Origin: Emiliania huxleyi CCMP1516
Lineage: Eukaryota > Haptophyta > Isochrysidales > Noelaerhabdaceae
Length of the DNA: 64,000 nt
Assembly: GCF_000372725.1 (NCBI RefSeq)
Contig: NW_005202368.1
Coordinates: 440,474 to 504,473 of the forward strand
Direction of reading: 5' to 3'
Under the pieces are notes generated by a model. That model was not told the DNA's origin, made no database searches, and saw only the letters and a list, made by a program, of their open reading frames with translations. The position numbers and the translations under genes are program-made. Below, in pieces: positions 30,233 through 40,266 of this stretch (position 1 is its first letter; every line of letters starts with the position of its first letter).

Positions 30233-31820
30233 ATGTTTGGGCGAGTTCGCGCGCCACTCGCTCGCCGACGCGGCGTGCGGCACGCGAGCTACGTCGCCGG
30301 CGACCAGTCTTCGCTCCTGCCAAAGTGGGCGCACTCGACGCCTGTCGTCGGCGGGCTCGTCGGCGTCGTCGTCCTGCAGGCCGCCGCCGCGACACCTCTG
30401 CCACGCTAATCAGCGGTTCCTCCATGAGCCACGCCCGCCCACCGCCTGACCGCCGCCCGCCGCCCTCGCAGCGGCTCTGGGCGGCGCTGCGGCCATCGCC
30501 ACAGGCGACGCCCGGCCAGACGGACGCCGCGTACACGCCCACCGACACAAAGGCCTTGGCTCTCAAGCACCAGGGCGTTGAGCCTGGCGCGGCGGTGGAG
30601 GCGGCCGCAGCGCCGCCGGCGGCGGTGGCGGCGGTCTCGTCGCCGGCGATCGCCGCGCCGGCCGCGGTGGTTCCGCGCAAGGACTCGCTATTCACGTCTC
30701 CACTGGCGCGGAACACCTCCCTCTCAGAGCCGGTGACACCCGCAGAGATCAAGCGGGTGACGCAGCTGCAGCAATTCGACTCGCTCAGCCGAAAGGCCAC
30801 CAAGGAGGAGGAGGCGCCGGCCCACTCGAAGATCGAGGCGCCTGTTTGGATTGGGCCAAAGCCGGTCGGGCCGGTGGCGGAGGGGGGCGGGGCGGGCGGG
30901 CGGCTGGTGGGCTTCACCGACGGCAAGGACGTGTTCTTGCGCAAGGAGGGTAAGGGCGGCCCGCTCCTCTGCAACCTGACCGGCTCCGAAGGGCTCGACT
31001 TGGCTGCGGGCGGCGCGGCGACCGTCAGCGTGCGCGGCTTCAGCGCGGACGGGAAGTGGCTGCTGGCGCGGAGCGGCGAAAAGGCGCTGGTGGCGTTCCC
31101 CGTCGGCGGTACGACGCCGGTGGAGGTTGTGGCGGGCGGGAAGGGCGTGACCGTCGGCGGCGTGCATTGCGTCGACACGCAGGAGGACTTCAGTGGCGTG
31201 CTGGTGGAGGTGACCGGGCTTGTGCCTGGCGGTGCGAGCGCCGTCTTCCGCGCCAGCCTCGACCCGGTGCTGCCACCGCCGCTCGAGACGAGGGCCTGAA
31301 AACGAATACTGCAAGGCCGGGGCCGCTGGATTTCTTTTTTAGGTGATGCCGCTGCAGCTCGACACGATGGCGCCGCTCTCGCCGGGGTCGCCCGAGACGT
31401 GGCTCGTCGACACCCCGAGCGGCGCCGTGCTCGGCGTCGTCTTTGCCGACGGCAAGCGCCGCTCGCTGCTGATGCGCGAGCCGCTGCCTCGGAAGAGGCC
31501 TGACGCACACTAATTGATCGATTCGTCAATACCTGCTCTATAATTAGGCGCGAGCCGCTGCCTCGGAAGAGGCCTGACGCACACTAATTGATCGATTCGT
31601 CAATACCTGCTCTATAATTAGGCGCGAGCCGCTGCCTCGGAAGAGGATCGCAGAGCCTCCCAGTTTCGGCGCCTGGAAGGAGGGGGCGGAGTGGAGCGAA
31701 GCGTCGGGCACGCGGTACGTCGGCTTCTCGGGCGGGCTCGCCTGGCTGCAAGACTTTTACTCTGGCGACGTGACCGCCGTCGCCGCGGACGGCACCACGC
31801 ACCGCATCCGCAACCGCTGA
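30233..31820 (+). CDS. Beta-propeller-like protein with targeting N-terminus, 4 exons
   Basis: Exons 30233-30388, 30505-31266, 31343-31473 and 31622-31820 total 1,248 bases and keep frame for 415 residues. The N-terminus MFGRVRAPLARRRGVRHASY is Arg-rich like a mitochondrial presequence, followed by a hydrophobic VVGGLVGVVVLQ. The middle is Ala/Pro-rich. The C-terminal half has repeated beta-strand units such as FSADGKWLLARSGEKALVAF, GAVLGVVFADGKRRSLL and GDVTAVAADGTTHRIRN, as in WD/Kelch-like propellers. Function unknown. Donors are GC, GT and GC. Introns 2 and 3 begin with strong echoes of the next exon, and intron 3 is an exact double copy. Confidence 0.65.
31474..31621 (+). repeat. Two exact 74-bp tandem intron units
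   Basis: 31474-31547 and 31548-31621 are identical. Each starts with the same 25 bases that begin the following exon at 31622 and ends CTCTATAATTAG. Each unit is itself a possible GC-AG intron. Confidence 0.95.
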
Positions 31821-32421
31821 GGCCGAGGCTCCGGCTTGGCGGAGTTGGCACGCGGCGGGAGCGGCGAAGGGGGCGTGTGGCCCCTCAGATGCGGACGCTG
31901 CGGCATGACCATGGGGCGGGGGAGGAGAGTCGCTTCTGAGGCGCTCGGAGGTGCACGGTGGCACGCGAAGGCTCCCACCGCGTGTTTGGCCTTTGGCGCG
32001 GTCGACACTGGCGCGGTCTTGCGGTATCCGTCGGTCGCCCGCCCGTGCGAGTGTGGAGTCGAGGGCGACTCGGCGCGGGTGGCACGGCCCAATTTGGCCA
32101 GGCACGAGGTGTGTGGGCGCGAAAAAACAGGGACAGCCCTCTTAAAATTCACTCCGGTCTCCGCCGCCCGCAGCGCGCAGGTTGTTGCTCGCACAATGGA
32201 CAATGCTCGTAGGACGTGTCAGCTAGGGGTAGGGGGTGCGGGGACACCCCTACACTACCCGCTGGGACCCGGACGCCAGCACACACGGCTAGATTTCATG
32301 TGGTGTGAGAAAAAACGTGTGTGTCTCGCGCCTTGCGGGGGGGGGGAAACGCAACGCAGGCCGGCAGCACTACCCCGACTCCAGCCCCGGGCTCGAACGG
32401 CGGCGGCGCGATAGCAGCGCG
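31821..32421. other. Intergenic; probable cyclophilin promoter side
   Basis: No supported gene. A G-run lies at 32337-32347. The GTGTCTCGCGCCTTGCG string at 32321-32337 recurs at 58054-58070. Confidence 0.4.
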
Positions 32422-33307
32422 ATGCTCTCCGCATTCCTCCTGGCCGCAGCCGCATCCGTTGCCGCGGCGAACCCGACTGTCACGTTTGACACCTCCATGG
32501 GCTCCTTCTCAGCGGAGCTCTACCTCGACCGCGTGCCACGAACAGTGCGCGCCTATTCGCTTGACACGCCTGGCCCGACTCTTGACTCTTGACACACTGA
32601 CACATTTTGCAGACACGCCTTCGGGAGTGGGCTGTGCAGGCGTCAAACTTTGTGGACCTGGCAAAGTCGGGCTTCTACAACGGCCTCCACTTCCACCGCG
32701 TGATAGACGGCTTCATGAACCAGTTTGGCTGCCCGCACAGCAAGGACCCGAGCTCGACGCGCGCGGGGACGGGCGGGCCGCCCGACGGGACCTTTGTCAA
32801 CCTCGCGACCGGCGCGACGGAGACGCGCTCGAACGGCGGCAACATCAAGGACGAGAACATCTCTCGCGACTCCAACGTGCCGTACAGCCTGTCGATGGCA
32901 AACACGGGCGCGCCAGACTCCGGCGGCTCGCAGTTCTTCATCAATGTGGCCCACAACTCGAACCTCGACTGGTTCTCCGGCGGCTCCTCCCGGCACCCGG
33001 TCTTTGGGCGGGTGACTGCGGGCCGGGAGGTCGTCCTCGCCATCTCTCGCGTGCGCACGAGCAACGACAACCCGGCGGCGCCCCTCGTGAAGCGCGAGGC
33101 GGCGGTGGAGCCTTCTCGGAGCCTCCTCGGAGCCTCCCGTAGGTGGTCCCCATCGTGATGCGCAAGGTGACGGTGGGCGGACTCAACCGGAGCGAGAGGC
33201 AGCAACTACCTTCCTAGACCTGTCCTAGACCTGTCCCAGACCTGTCCTAGACCTGTCCTAGGCAGCGGTACCGCAGCAACAAGGGCGACAAGGAGGGCGA
33301 GCTGTGA
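32422..33307 (+). CDS. Secretory cyclophilin (peptidyl-prolyl isomerase), 4 exons
   Basis: Exons 32422-32544, 32640-33104, 33143-33198 and 33262-33307 join to 229 residues. MLSAFLLAAAASVAAANPTV is a signal peptide. VTFDTSMGSFSAELYLDRVP, GFYNGLHFHRVIDGFMNQFG, SLSMANTGAPDSGGSQFFIN and HPVFGRVTAG are the cyclophilin fold and active-site blocks (Arg in FHRVI, QFFIN). It catalyses prolyl cis-trans isomerisation, here in the secretory pathway. A basic C-terminal extension ends KGDKEGEL, which loosely resembles an ER-retrieval tail. Intron 3 is a GC-AG intron made of TAGACCTGTCC repeats, and skipping it avoids an early stop at 33215. The donor of intron 2 could also be at 33087. Confidence 0.85.
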
Positions 33308-34371
33308 GCGAGTCGCGGTGAGCGCAGGCCGTGCGCGAGCTGGTGTGGGGGAATCAGCGGAGGGAGGGAGGCACTCATCGGTAGCCGCGCGGGCTCCGTG
33401 AGGCGCGGCGGCGGCGCTGGCGCGTGAAGGCTGAGGCGCGGCGGCGGCGCTGGCGCGTGAAGGCTGAGGCGCTTAGTGCGTGCGGGTCGGCGCGGGCGCG
33501 ACAGAGAAGGGCGAGCCAGCAGCGACGAGAGGCCACAGCACTTGGCCACTTCAATAGTTATACTCGCACTCCAAGTGCACTTGTTCTCCGCCTGCGCGTA
33601 TACGTTGCGCCGCGGTCGCGTGCCGCGCGCTCTACACTCTAGTTTCTCACACTTCACTCCACATGTGCATGTGCATGTGCGCGCCAAGCCCCACGCCGCC
33701 GCGCTGACCGGTCCTCCGGTCCCGGTGTCCGCGCGGCTGCGCGAGTCCCGCGAAAGCTGAGGGACCGGCGGGGTCGCGGAGATGGTGGACTTCGACTAGT
33801 GGCGGGGATATTTTGCTTTTTGGCTGATCGGAGTGCATTTGGAGGGGAGCACTTGGAGTGCTACTCCGATGTCCGAACTCCGAAGATGGAACGATCACAC
33901 TTCTCTCGTCGTGGTGGCTCCCGCGCGCCCGCGCCGCCAGCCGCGCGCGTGTGCCGTGTCCCCGTGGCCCCGTGACTTGCCCCCCGTGTAGAGCCGTTGT
34001 GATTCGTCCATCCCCTCCCCCCTAGATACAAGATACAGCTCCGTAGACACGGATCACACACACGGGTGGGACAGGGTGGGTCACAACGAAGCACGAGAGC
34101 GTGCTCGAGATGCAGCAGCGCTCTGACATCCTTCTCGCGGCGAGGGCTAGGGCTCCACACAAACACACGAGGCGGCGTCGGTTGGTCGAGGAGTGTCTGG
34201 CGTGAAGCGACTTGTCCTTTCGCCTGCGGAAACGACCAGGGACCCCTAAGATGTCACCCCGGAAGCTCCGACGAGTTGCCATTCAGTGGGTCCAGTGGGT
34301 CACCTGCGCACTGCGCGATCTTCGCAAGGCTACGCCGGACTGGGTGAGCCCCCCCCCCCCCCCCCCCTCGC
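33308..34371. other. Intergenic, no supported gene
   Basis: Contains a tandem duplication of about 34 bases at 33403-33472 and GTGCAT repeats near 33660. Frames are low quality on both strands. Confidence 0.4.
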
Positions 34372-34836
34372 GCGCCGGCTGGCTCATCGAGCGCGCTCTC
34401 TGGCGCTGTCCGGGCCACGCGCGGCGCCGCGCGTGCCGCGCGCCACTCGCCGCGGCAGGCAGTACAGCGCCAAAGCCGCCTCGCCAACACCGCACACAGC
34501 ACCAGCATGCTGCCCACCAGCGGGCAGCAGAGTGCTGCACCGGCGTGCAGCAGACGCTGCGGCGCTGCGGCGCCGCCTCCCCGCCCTGTCCACGGAGCAG
34601 GCGCGCGGCGGCACGGCCCTCCACCAGCTGCAGGAGGTGCGCATCTCCCAAAGGAAGCACCAGATGCTCCCTCAGCACACGCAGCTTTGCGCAGCGCAGC
34701 GCACGGGCCACGCCACGCAAAGCCGACCCTCAGTCTGCCCGAGAGCTGTCTGCGGAAGGCCTGGCAAGCGCGCAATCGCCTCCTCCGCGGCCATGCCCTC
34801 CGCGCGGGCGAGCGAGCAACGCGAGAGTGGAGGTGA
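34372..34836. repeat. Duplicated module upstream of carrier gene
   Basis: About 465 bases, highly similar to 42490-42955, directly upstream of the mitochondrial carrier. The other copy is directly upstream of the CHK2-like gene. A plus frame (ADAAALRRRLPALSTEQ type) shows several third-position differences between copies. A minus frame encodes a hydrophobic AALCCPLVGSMLVLCAVLAR. It could be a duplicated gene end plus promoter. Confidence 0.75.
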
Positions 34837-34901
34837 TTCTATTTTCTTTTTCTTTTTTCCAGTTCCCCTCATCGGCGTCCGTTTGTTCGGACCGCCAGCT
34901 C

Positions 34902-37118
34902 ATGGCGATGCCTCCTCGACGACGCGTGAGCTTCGGGCCGCATGACGAGCACGACACCGAGGAGAGCAAACAAGAAGTGCTGCCACGTCAAGGCGCGCAG
35001 CAAAGCTACGCTCGAGGCTTCATGGCGTCGTCGCTCGCGCCCGCGCTCGCCGCCATCTTCACAAACCCAGTCGAGGTGGGAAAGGTGCGCCAGCAGCTGG
35101 ACAAGCAGCCAGCGTCGCTGGTGGCGACGCTGCGCCACGTCTGGCAGTCGCACGGGCTGGCAGGCTTGCAGGCGGGGCTGCAGATCTCGGTCCTGCGCGA
35201 GGCGTCAAAGTCCTTTTTCCGCATCGGCTGCTTCACGCCGATCCTCGACCAGCTGCACGACGCAGCGCAGGGGCCCGCGCCGCTGTACAAGCGGATGGCC
35301 GCCGGCATGTCGTCCGGGGCGATCGCCGCCTTCGTATGCAACCCGATCGAGCTCGTCAAGACGCGCCAGCAGGCGGAGCATGCCTAGGGGAAGGTTCCTA
35401 GAAGGTTCCTAGAAGGTTCCTAGAAGGAGCCCGATTGAGCTCTTCAAGACGCGCCAGCGGGCGGAGCGGGCAGACCAGTAATAACCACTCGTGGTAAGGC
35501 GGCAGGGGGGTGGGGCTCGCTTGCGCGCGAGCTTTGCCTGCGCAACAGTCGTGGTGCTAGTCAGCGTGTGAGACGCGCCAGCAGGCGGGGCGGGCAGAAC
35601 AAGCACAAGTGTTCAGCCAGTCAGTCAGTCAGCGTCACTCACCCCCACAAGGACCCACTTGCACCGAACAGCACGAGTCTAGTGCCAGTGAGCTTGTCGC
35701 GACGCGCGAGCAGGCGGCGGGCGGCGGCGCGGTGCTAGACGGCTTCCGACAGCTCCACGCCGCAGAGGGGCTCGTCGACCTAGACGCGTGGAGAAGACGC
35801 GGGGAGACGCATTCTTGTATTCCGACTGGCGCTCGAGGGGACACGTCTTCATCTGCGCTCGACCGTGTTCGGCCGATCTCACCGTGTTCGTACCCCTCCT
35901 ACTCGCTCACGCAGAGCTCTGAACACACGGCGCGGGACCGTACTCCCGCCCTCACGCTGGTGTGTACTCAGCACGTAGGCTGGTGGGCATGTGGCGCGGG
36001 ACGGCCGTGTCGATGTGCCGGTCTCGCGCCCGCGTAGAGTTGAAGAGCAGACTCTCTCGCACACCACTTGGCACGGGACCGGCGCGCGCTGCGACCCCCA
36101 GAGCGGGAGACAGCCTCGCGCCTGCTCCAGCTAGCACTCGGGGGGGGGGGGGGGGGGGGGGCACGCATTCCCTGCCTCAGTAGTGTCTTCACGCGGTGCT
36201 CCCCACGGTGTGCCTGAACTGCCGCCCCACCTTCCAGGTCCGCGATGAACCAATGAGTGTGTAATTAATGATGAGAGACAATGGCGGCGCCGCACCATCT
36301 ACGAGTGAAGCGATTGATTCATTCATTCATAGGTCGGCGATGGTGACGGGGCCTCACCTCACCACCTACACCGCCCTCAAGGAGGCGGTCGCGGCGCGCG
36401 GTTGGCGCGCAGGCCTAGAAGCGGAGTATCTCCCCATATCTCCCCCCGTATCTCCCCATATCTCGTGAGCAGGAGCAGCGGGCCCTAGAAGCGGAATACG
36501 CCATTCTTGTAGTCCAAGCAGCGCTCGAGAGGTTACGCACATGCACTCGGCTGTCTTCGGCCGCATTCCGCTGTATTCACCGCATCCGCGCACCCCTCGT
36601 ACTCGCTCGTACTTGCTCGTACTCTCGCGATGCCACGAGTGCACGGCACGTTGCCGCACCCCCCGCCCCGATGCTGTGCCATTATTATGGTAGGCTAGCG
36701 GTCGCGCCTCCATAATTAATAGCTGATCACTAATAGGCTACTGCTAATTAATAGGCTCGCCGACGCGCCGCCGCTGCACATGCTCGCCTCGCTCGCCGGT
36801 ACCTTCTACCACACTACCCACGGACCTGAACCCGCACGGGTTCGATACTCTGGAGGTATGGTACTAGGCGCCTTCGCCGGCGTCTGCTGCAACCAGCCGC
36901 TCGACGTGGTGCGCAACCGGCTGTACAACCAGCCCATCGGCCCGGACGGGCAGGGCACGCTCTACGCCGGCGCGGTCGACTGCGCCAAGCAGCTCCTGCG
37001 CAGCGAGGGGCCTCTCGGGCTGTACCGCGGCTTCTCGTCGCACTACCTGCGCGTCGGCCCCCACTACGTCCTCACCTTCACCTTCCTCGAGCAGATCAAG
37101 AAGGCGCTCGGCGCATAG
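34902..37118 (+). CDS. Mitochondrial carrier (SLC25A34/35-OAC-like), 6 exons
   Basis: Exons 34902-35372, 35714-35769, 35979-36020, 36333-36395, 36755-36798 and 36868-37118 sum to 927 bases, or 308 residues, the usual carrier length. The three repeats have NPVEVGKVRQQL, CNPIELVKTRQQ and QPLDVVRNRLYNQPIGPDGQ. AMVTGPHLTTYTALKEAV and PPLHMLASLAGAFAGVCCNQ complete the fold. The third motif with RLYNQP and LYAGAVDCAKQLLRSEGPLG is typical of the SLC25A34/35 and oxaloacetate-carrier branch, so an inner-membrane dicarboxylate-type substrate is likely but not proven. Donors are GC, GC, GT, GC and GT. Intron 1 contains two further copies of the KTRQQ exon segment (35429-35466 and 35574-35598). Confidence 0.85.
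35805..35935 (+). repeat. Introner-like family C in carrier intron 2
   Basis: Contains ATTCTTGTATTCCGACTGGC, then GCGCTCGAGGGGACACG and CGTGTTCGG. Confidence 0.75.
36138..36162. repeat. Poly-G homopolymer in carrier intron 3
   Basis: About 23 consecutive G residues. Similar runs sit at 34348, 38507, 50655 and 58075. Confidence 0.9.
36490..36620 (+). repeat. Introner-like family C in carrier intron 4
   Basis: Contains AGAAGCGGAATACGCCATTC, then GCGCTCGAGAGG and GCATTCCGCTGTATTCACCG. Confidence 0.75.
36799..36867 (+). repeat. Introner-like family D (carrier intron 5)
   Basis: The 69-base intron carries GATACTCTGGAGGTATGGTA and ends CTAG. The same element, in the opposite orientation relative to transcription, is in JmjC intron 2 (7707-7760: GATGCTCTGGAGGTATCGTA). 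Confidence 0.7.
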
Positions 37119-37603
37119 CCCCCCCCCCCCCCCCCCTCCCCTGCAGCTTGGCCCTCGACCACAGCCCGCCCTCCCTCGGCGGTCAGCGTGGAGCGCTCTG
37201 CAAAGTTGTATACAGAGACCGAACAACAGCGGAAAGGTGTTCTTTCAAGATAGCTCTGTCGTCTGTGTGTAACATCGCTGACCGGAATGCCCTCTCCGGT
37301 GCTTGTCGGAACCGACTACTTTACCGTGTACCGATGCGCATGCGGCAGGATATCCTGTTTTAAACTGCCCACATCGCCACGAGTCGGTCTTCGACACAGG
37401 TCTACTCTAGTCGGTCTCTGCCTCTCTCCGACCCAGGCGCGCGACACTTCAGCGTACACGTAGGTTTTTCATGATAGAATCTGTGTTGTGTGGGCAGATT
37501 TTATGTGCGGTGGTGCTAGTGACCGCCGCGCGACCTCGTCGGCGAAGCCCTCGTGCTTCCTTGATCACTCGAGATCACACGCACTCATTGGTCCCAGGCT
37601 AGC
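37119..37603. other. Carrier 3' flank, no supported gene
   Basis: Starts with a poly-C run (37120-37136). The genes on either side converge here. Confidence 0.4.
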
Positions 37604-39409
37604 TCACCCGCCACTGCACCCCGCGCCCCTGTTAGCGCACGTGGCGGCCGGGCAAGAAGCATTCCGATCCACCCGCCGGCAGAGCGCCCAGCGACAAGCA
37701 CGGCCCTTGTCCACACCGACGACCGCGCACTCCTTGAGCGCCGGCCTCGCCGCCGTCACCGCCACCCACTGGTGTGTGTGCTGGCGCAGCTCACGTCCGC
37801 TGCACGTCGCGGGGGCGGGTGCCGCCGCCGCCGCCGAAGGGCCGAGCCACCGTTCACGGTACCTCGCGTACAGCATTGCGTCGTGCGGCGCGGCGTCGCG
37901 GACGGCAGCGCGGAAAGCCGTGTCGCCCTCCGCCGTCCACGTCTTGCCGTCGCTGAAGCCGCTGCGGTTCCGCTTCGCCGCAAACTCGGGGCGGAACCAC
38001 GCTGACTTGTGCGTGTGGCCCGGATCGACGCAGTGCGGCGGCATGGCCCCACTTTTTTTATTTGGACCACGCGGGCAGCCGAGGCGCATCCTGCCGCAGA
38101 GCTCGCGCATGAAGGCGGGGAGGGCCTCGGTCACGCCCACCACGTCCACCCTCCGCAGAAGCTCCTCTGCCTTTTCGAGGTCGGTCTTGTTTGAGCCAGG
38201 AAGCACCCCCTTGGCCAACAGCCACGTCTGCAGGTTTGGGTTCCGCGTCGCAAACTCCGCCGCCGAGGCGCACTCGCGAGTGTACTTGCCCGGGTTGGGG
38301 GCGCGAAAGTCGTGGCAGATTCCGGGGCCGTAGTAGAGCCACCAGCTCGCGTAGAGTGCGACCGGCTCCCGCAAAGTGAGGGCCAGCAAGACGGAGGCGC
38401 GGAAGCGCGCGTCCGCTTCGATCAAGTCGATTGTCTGCTGCCAAGCCTTCAAGTGCGGCCCGATGTGGAACTCGACGAACGCGCCTAAGGTGAGGTGAGG
38501 TAGACCTCCCCCCCCCCCCCCCCCCCAGCGGTGGTTAGCGAGGGCCAGGCAACCCTCGCAACTCCACGTGTTAAAGGACAGGAGCGCCACGGCATTAACG
38601 GCCCAGTGCGCGTGTGTGAGCGCGCCTCCGAAGGGAGGCGGAGGCCACGAGCGCAGGTCCGCGACCACGCGCCACGGCTCGCCTGTGGCCGAGTGAAGGC
38701 CGGGTCTTGGCCGTATTAGGCCACATCTCGGCTCCATCGCGGCCACATCGCGGGCAAATCTCGGCTATAGCTTGCTTCGCCACCAGCCGCCCGACAGGCC
38801 TCGCTTGGCGGTGCACCCTTCGCGGCGCCAGCTGGGCAGGCACTTGATGTCTGCGCGGCCCGTGTAGCCGTAGAACCCGAAGGCCGGCTGCACCTTCTCG
38901 TGCGCCTCGAAGGCGAGCCGCAGCGTCGTCCCTCCCGTCTTCTCCAGGTGGCGAAACACCAGCACGCTCGGCCGACTGCCGACCAGCTCTCCCGCCGCCG
39001 ACTCGCCTCCCCACGCAGACCGCTTCGCCGCGCCGCCCGCGAGTAGCTCCGACCGCCGGTCCGCCCGAGCCCGCATCCGAGCCGCTGCGGTGGACGGAGG
39101 CAGCAGCTTGCTGCGAAGGCGGCCTCGTCTCAGCGTGCCCCGCCTCGTCTCGGCCACCTCGGCCCGACGTGGAAACGGCGGCGCGGAGCAGCCGCAGCGC
39201 TGCTCGGGGCTCGTTCGTGTGACGAAGCCGCACGAGACCAGCACGCCGTCGCATAGAAAGTCGCCGCGGCAGCCGCCAGAGACCCAGACAGTGGACGTAG
39301 ATCCGTTGCGCTCGCAGCCAAAGCTGCGTGAGTCGCAGCGCGCCAGGAAGCTGCGCTGCCGTGCGAGGGAGACTGCGCACGGTTCACCCATCGTTGGAGG
39401 TTTTGGCAA
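37604..39409 (-). CDS. Sulfotransferase (PAPS-dependent), 3 exons
   Basis: Exons 39409-38788, 38682-38626 and 38484-37604 total 1,560 bases (519 residues). Exon 1 has a Cys-rich block WVSGGCRGDFLCDG and then SVLVFRHLEKTGGTTLRLAF, whose EKTGGTTLR is the 5'-phosphosulfate-binding loop of membrane/secretory sulfotransferases. Exon 2 gives PWRVVADLRSWPPPPFGG. Exon 3 gives FVEFHIGPHLKAWQQ, LLALTLREPVALYASWWLYY (3'-phosphate-binding region) and a Cys-rich tail. It should transfer sulfate from PAPS to a glycan or glycoprotein, probably in the Golgi. No membrane anchor is visible, so an upstream exon may be missing. Both introns use GC donors. Intron 2 (38625-38485) is exactly a family A element. Confidence 0.78.
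38485..38625 (-). repeat. Introner-like family A that is exactly an intron
   Basis: In sense it runs from the donor GCGCGCTCACACACGCGCAC to CACCTCACCTCACCTTAG, directly before the exon coding AFVEFHIGPH. Its body matches the four other family A copies. Confidence 0.85.
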
Positions 39410-39472
39410 GTTGGGTTCACCATTGTCTGGGTTCAGGGTGAAGGGCGGGCATGCCGGGTCAAGCTGAGACTA

Positions 39473-39904
39473 ATGATCGAGGCACCAGGGGTCGTTCTTC
39501 GCCCACAGCAGCAACTGGCAGAGCAGGCGCAACGACGCCCGCCCGACTGGGTGGCATACACAGACGGGTCGGAAGACCTAGGGAAAGCAGGGTGGGCCTA
39601 TACAGTACTCATCGGGGGCGACGCAATCGGCGATAGGGGCGCGTCGCTGGCGAGCGAGGGCTACGGGCCAGTTGTCACTTCGGCGGCGCACCCAGCATAC
39701 CTCGGCGCGCGCAGGCATACCAACAACACGGCGGAACTAACCGCCCTAGCCGAGCTCCTCCGGGCTCTCCTGTCCTCGTCACCGCAACGAGCGGGCTCAC
39801 GCGGAGTAGTGCGGACCGACAGCGAGTACGCGGCGGCGTGCATGATGGGGAGGGTGACCCCCAAAACGAACAGACAGCTAGCGGAGCGCCTTCGTTCCCT
39901 CTAG
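39473..39904 (+). pseudogene. RNase H domain fragment of a retrotransposon
   Basis: WVAYTDGSEDLGKAGWAYTV supplies the first catalytic Asp, NNTAELTALAELLRALL the Glu and VVRTDSEYAAACMMGR the second Asp. The frame stops at LAERLRSL, before the final conserved His/Asp, so the domain is truncated. It is cut off from any RT and is a remnant. The palindromic GAAAACTGAACAGTTTTC at 39979-39996 recurs near 55180-55195. Confidence 0.7.
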
Positions 39905-40266
39905 AGTGTGGAGATGTTTTGTGCGGGATCACACAGGCCCGAGTCCCTAGTGTCGCCGGAGCAGGTAGCTCCCTTTTTGAAAACTGAACAGTTTTCTTTT
40001 GGACACAACCAGCACCCAAAACATACAAGCCCCTCTCACAGAAAAAGAGACCATGAAAATCAAACAGCGCCGCACCGGCTAGTGACTAAATCTAAAAGCA
40101 ACACACCGCAACTAATGGACAACGGACGTCGCGGGGAAATCTTGAGGGGAGTGAGGCAGCGTATGAACAGGAATGTTGACGGTTTTGGACCGCCAAAAGT
40201 AGTGGACAAAGGTGCGGGGCGGATGTGCGCCCGGCTCTTGGTTGTGCTCGCATCGCACAGGTCTTC
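39905..40266. other. Retroelement tail, no supported gene
   Basis: Lower-GC sequence between the RNase H fragment and the hydrolase 3' end. It contains GAAAACTGAACAGTTTTC. No frame is convincing. Confidence 0.4.

Noticed and set aside
29004-31529. 841-residue minus-strand frame
   Set aside because: Its N-terminal half is the antisense shadow of the propeller-like gene at 30233-31820. Only the part at about 29970-29290 has independent protein character.
34372-34836. Annotating a separate gene in the duplicated upstream module
   Set aside because: Different frames look attractive on each strand and neither has a start, stop and domain that agree between the two copies.
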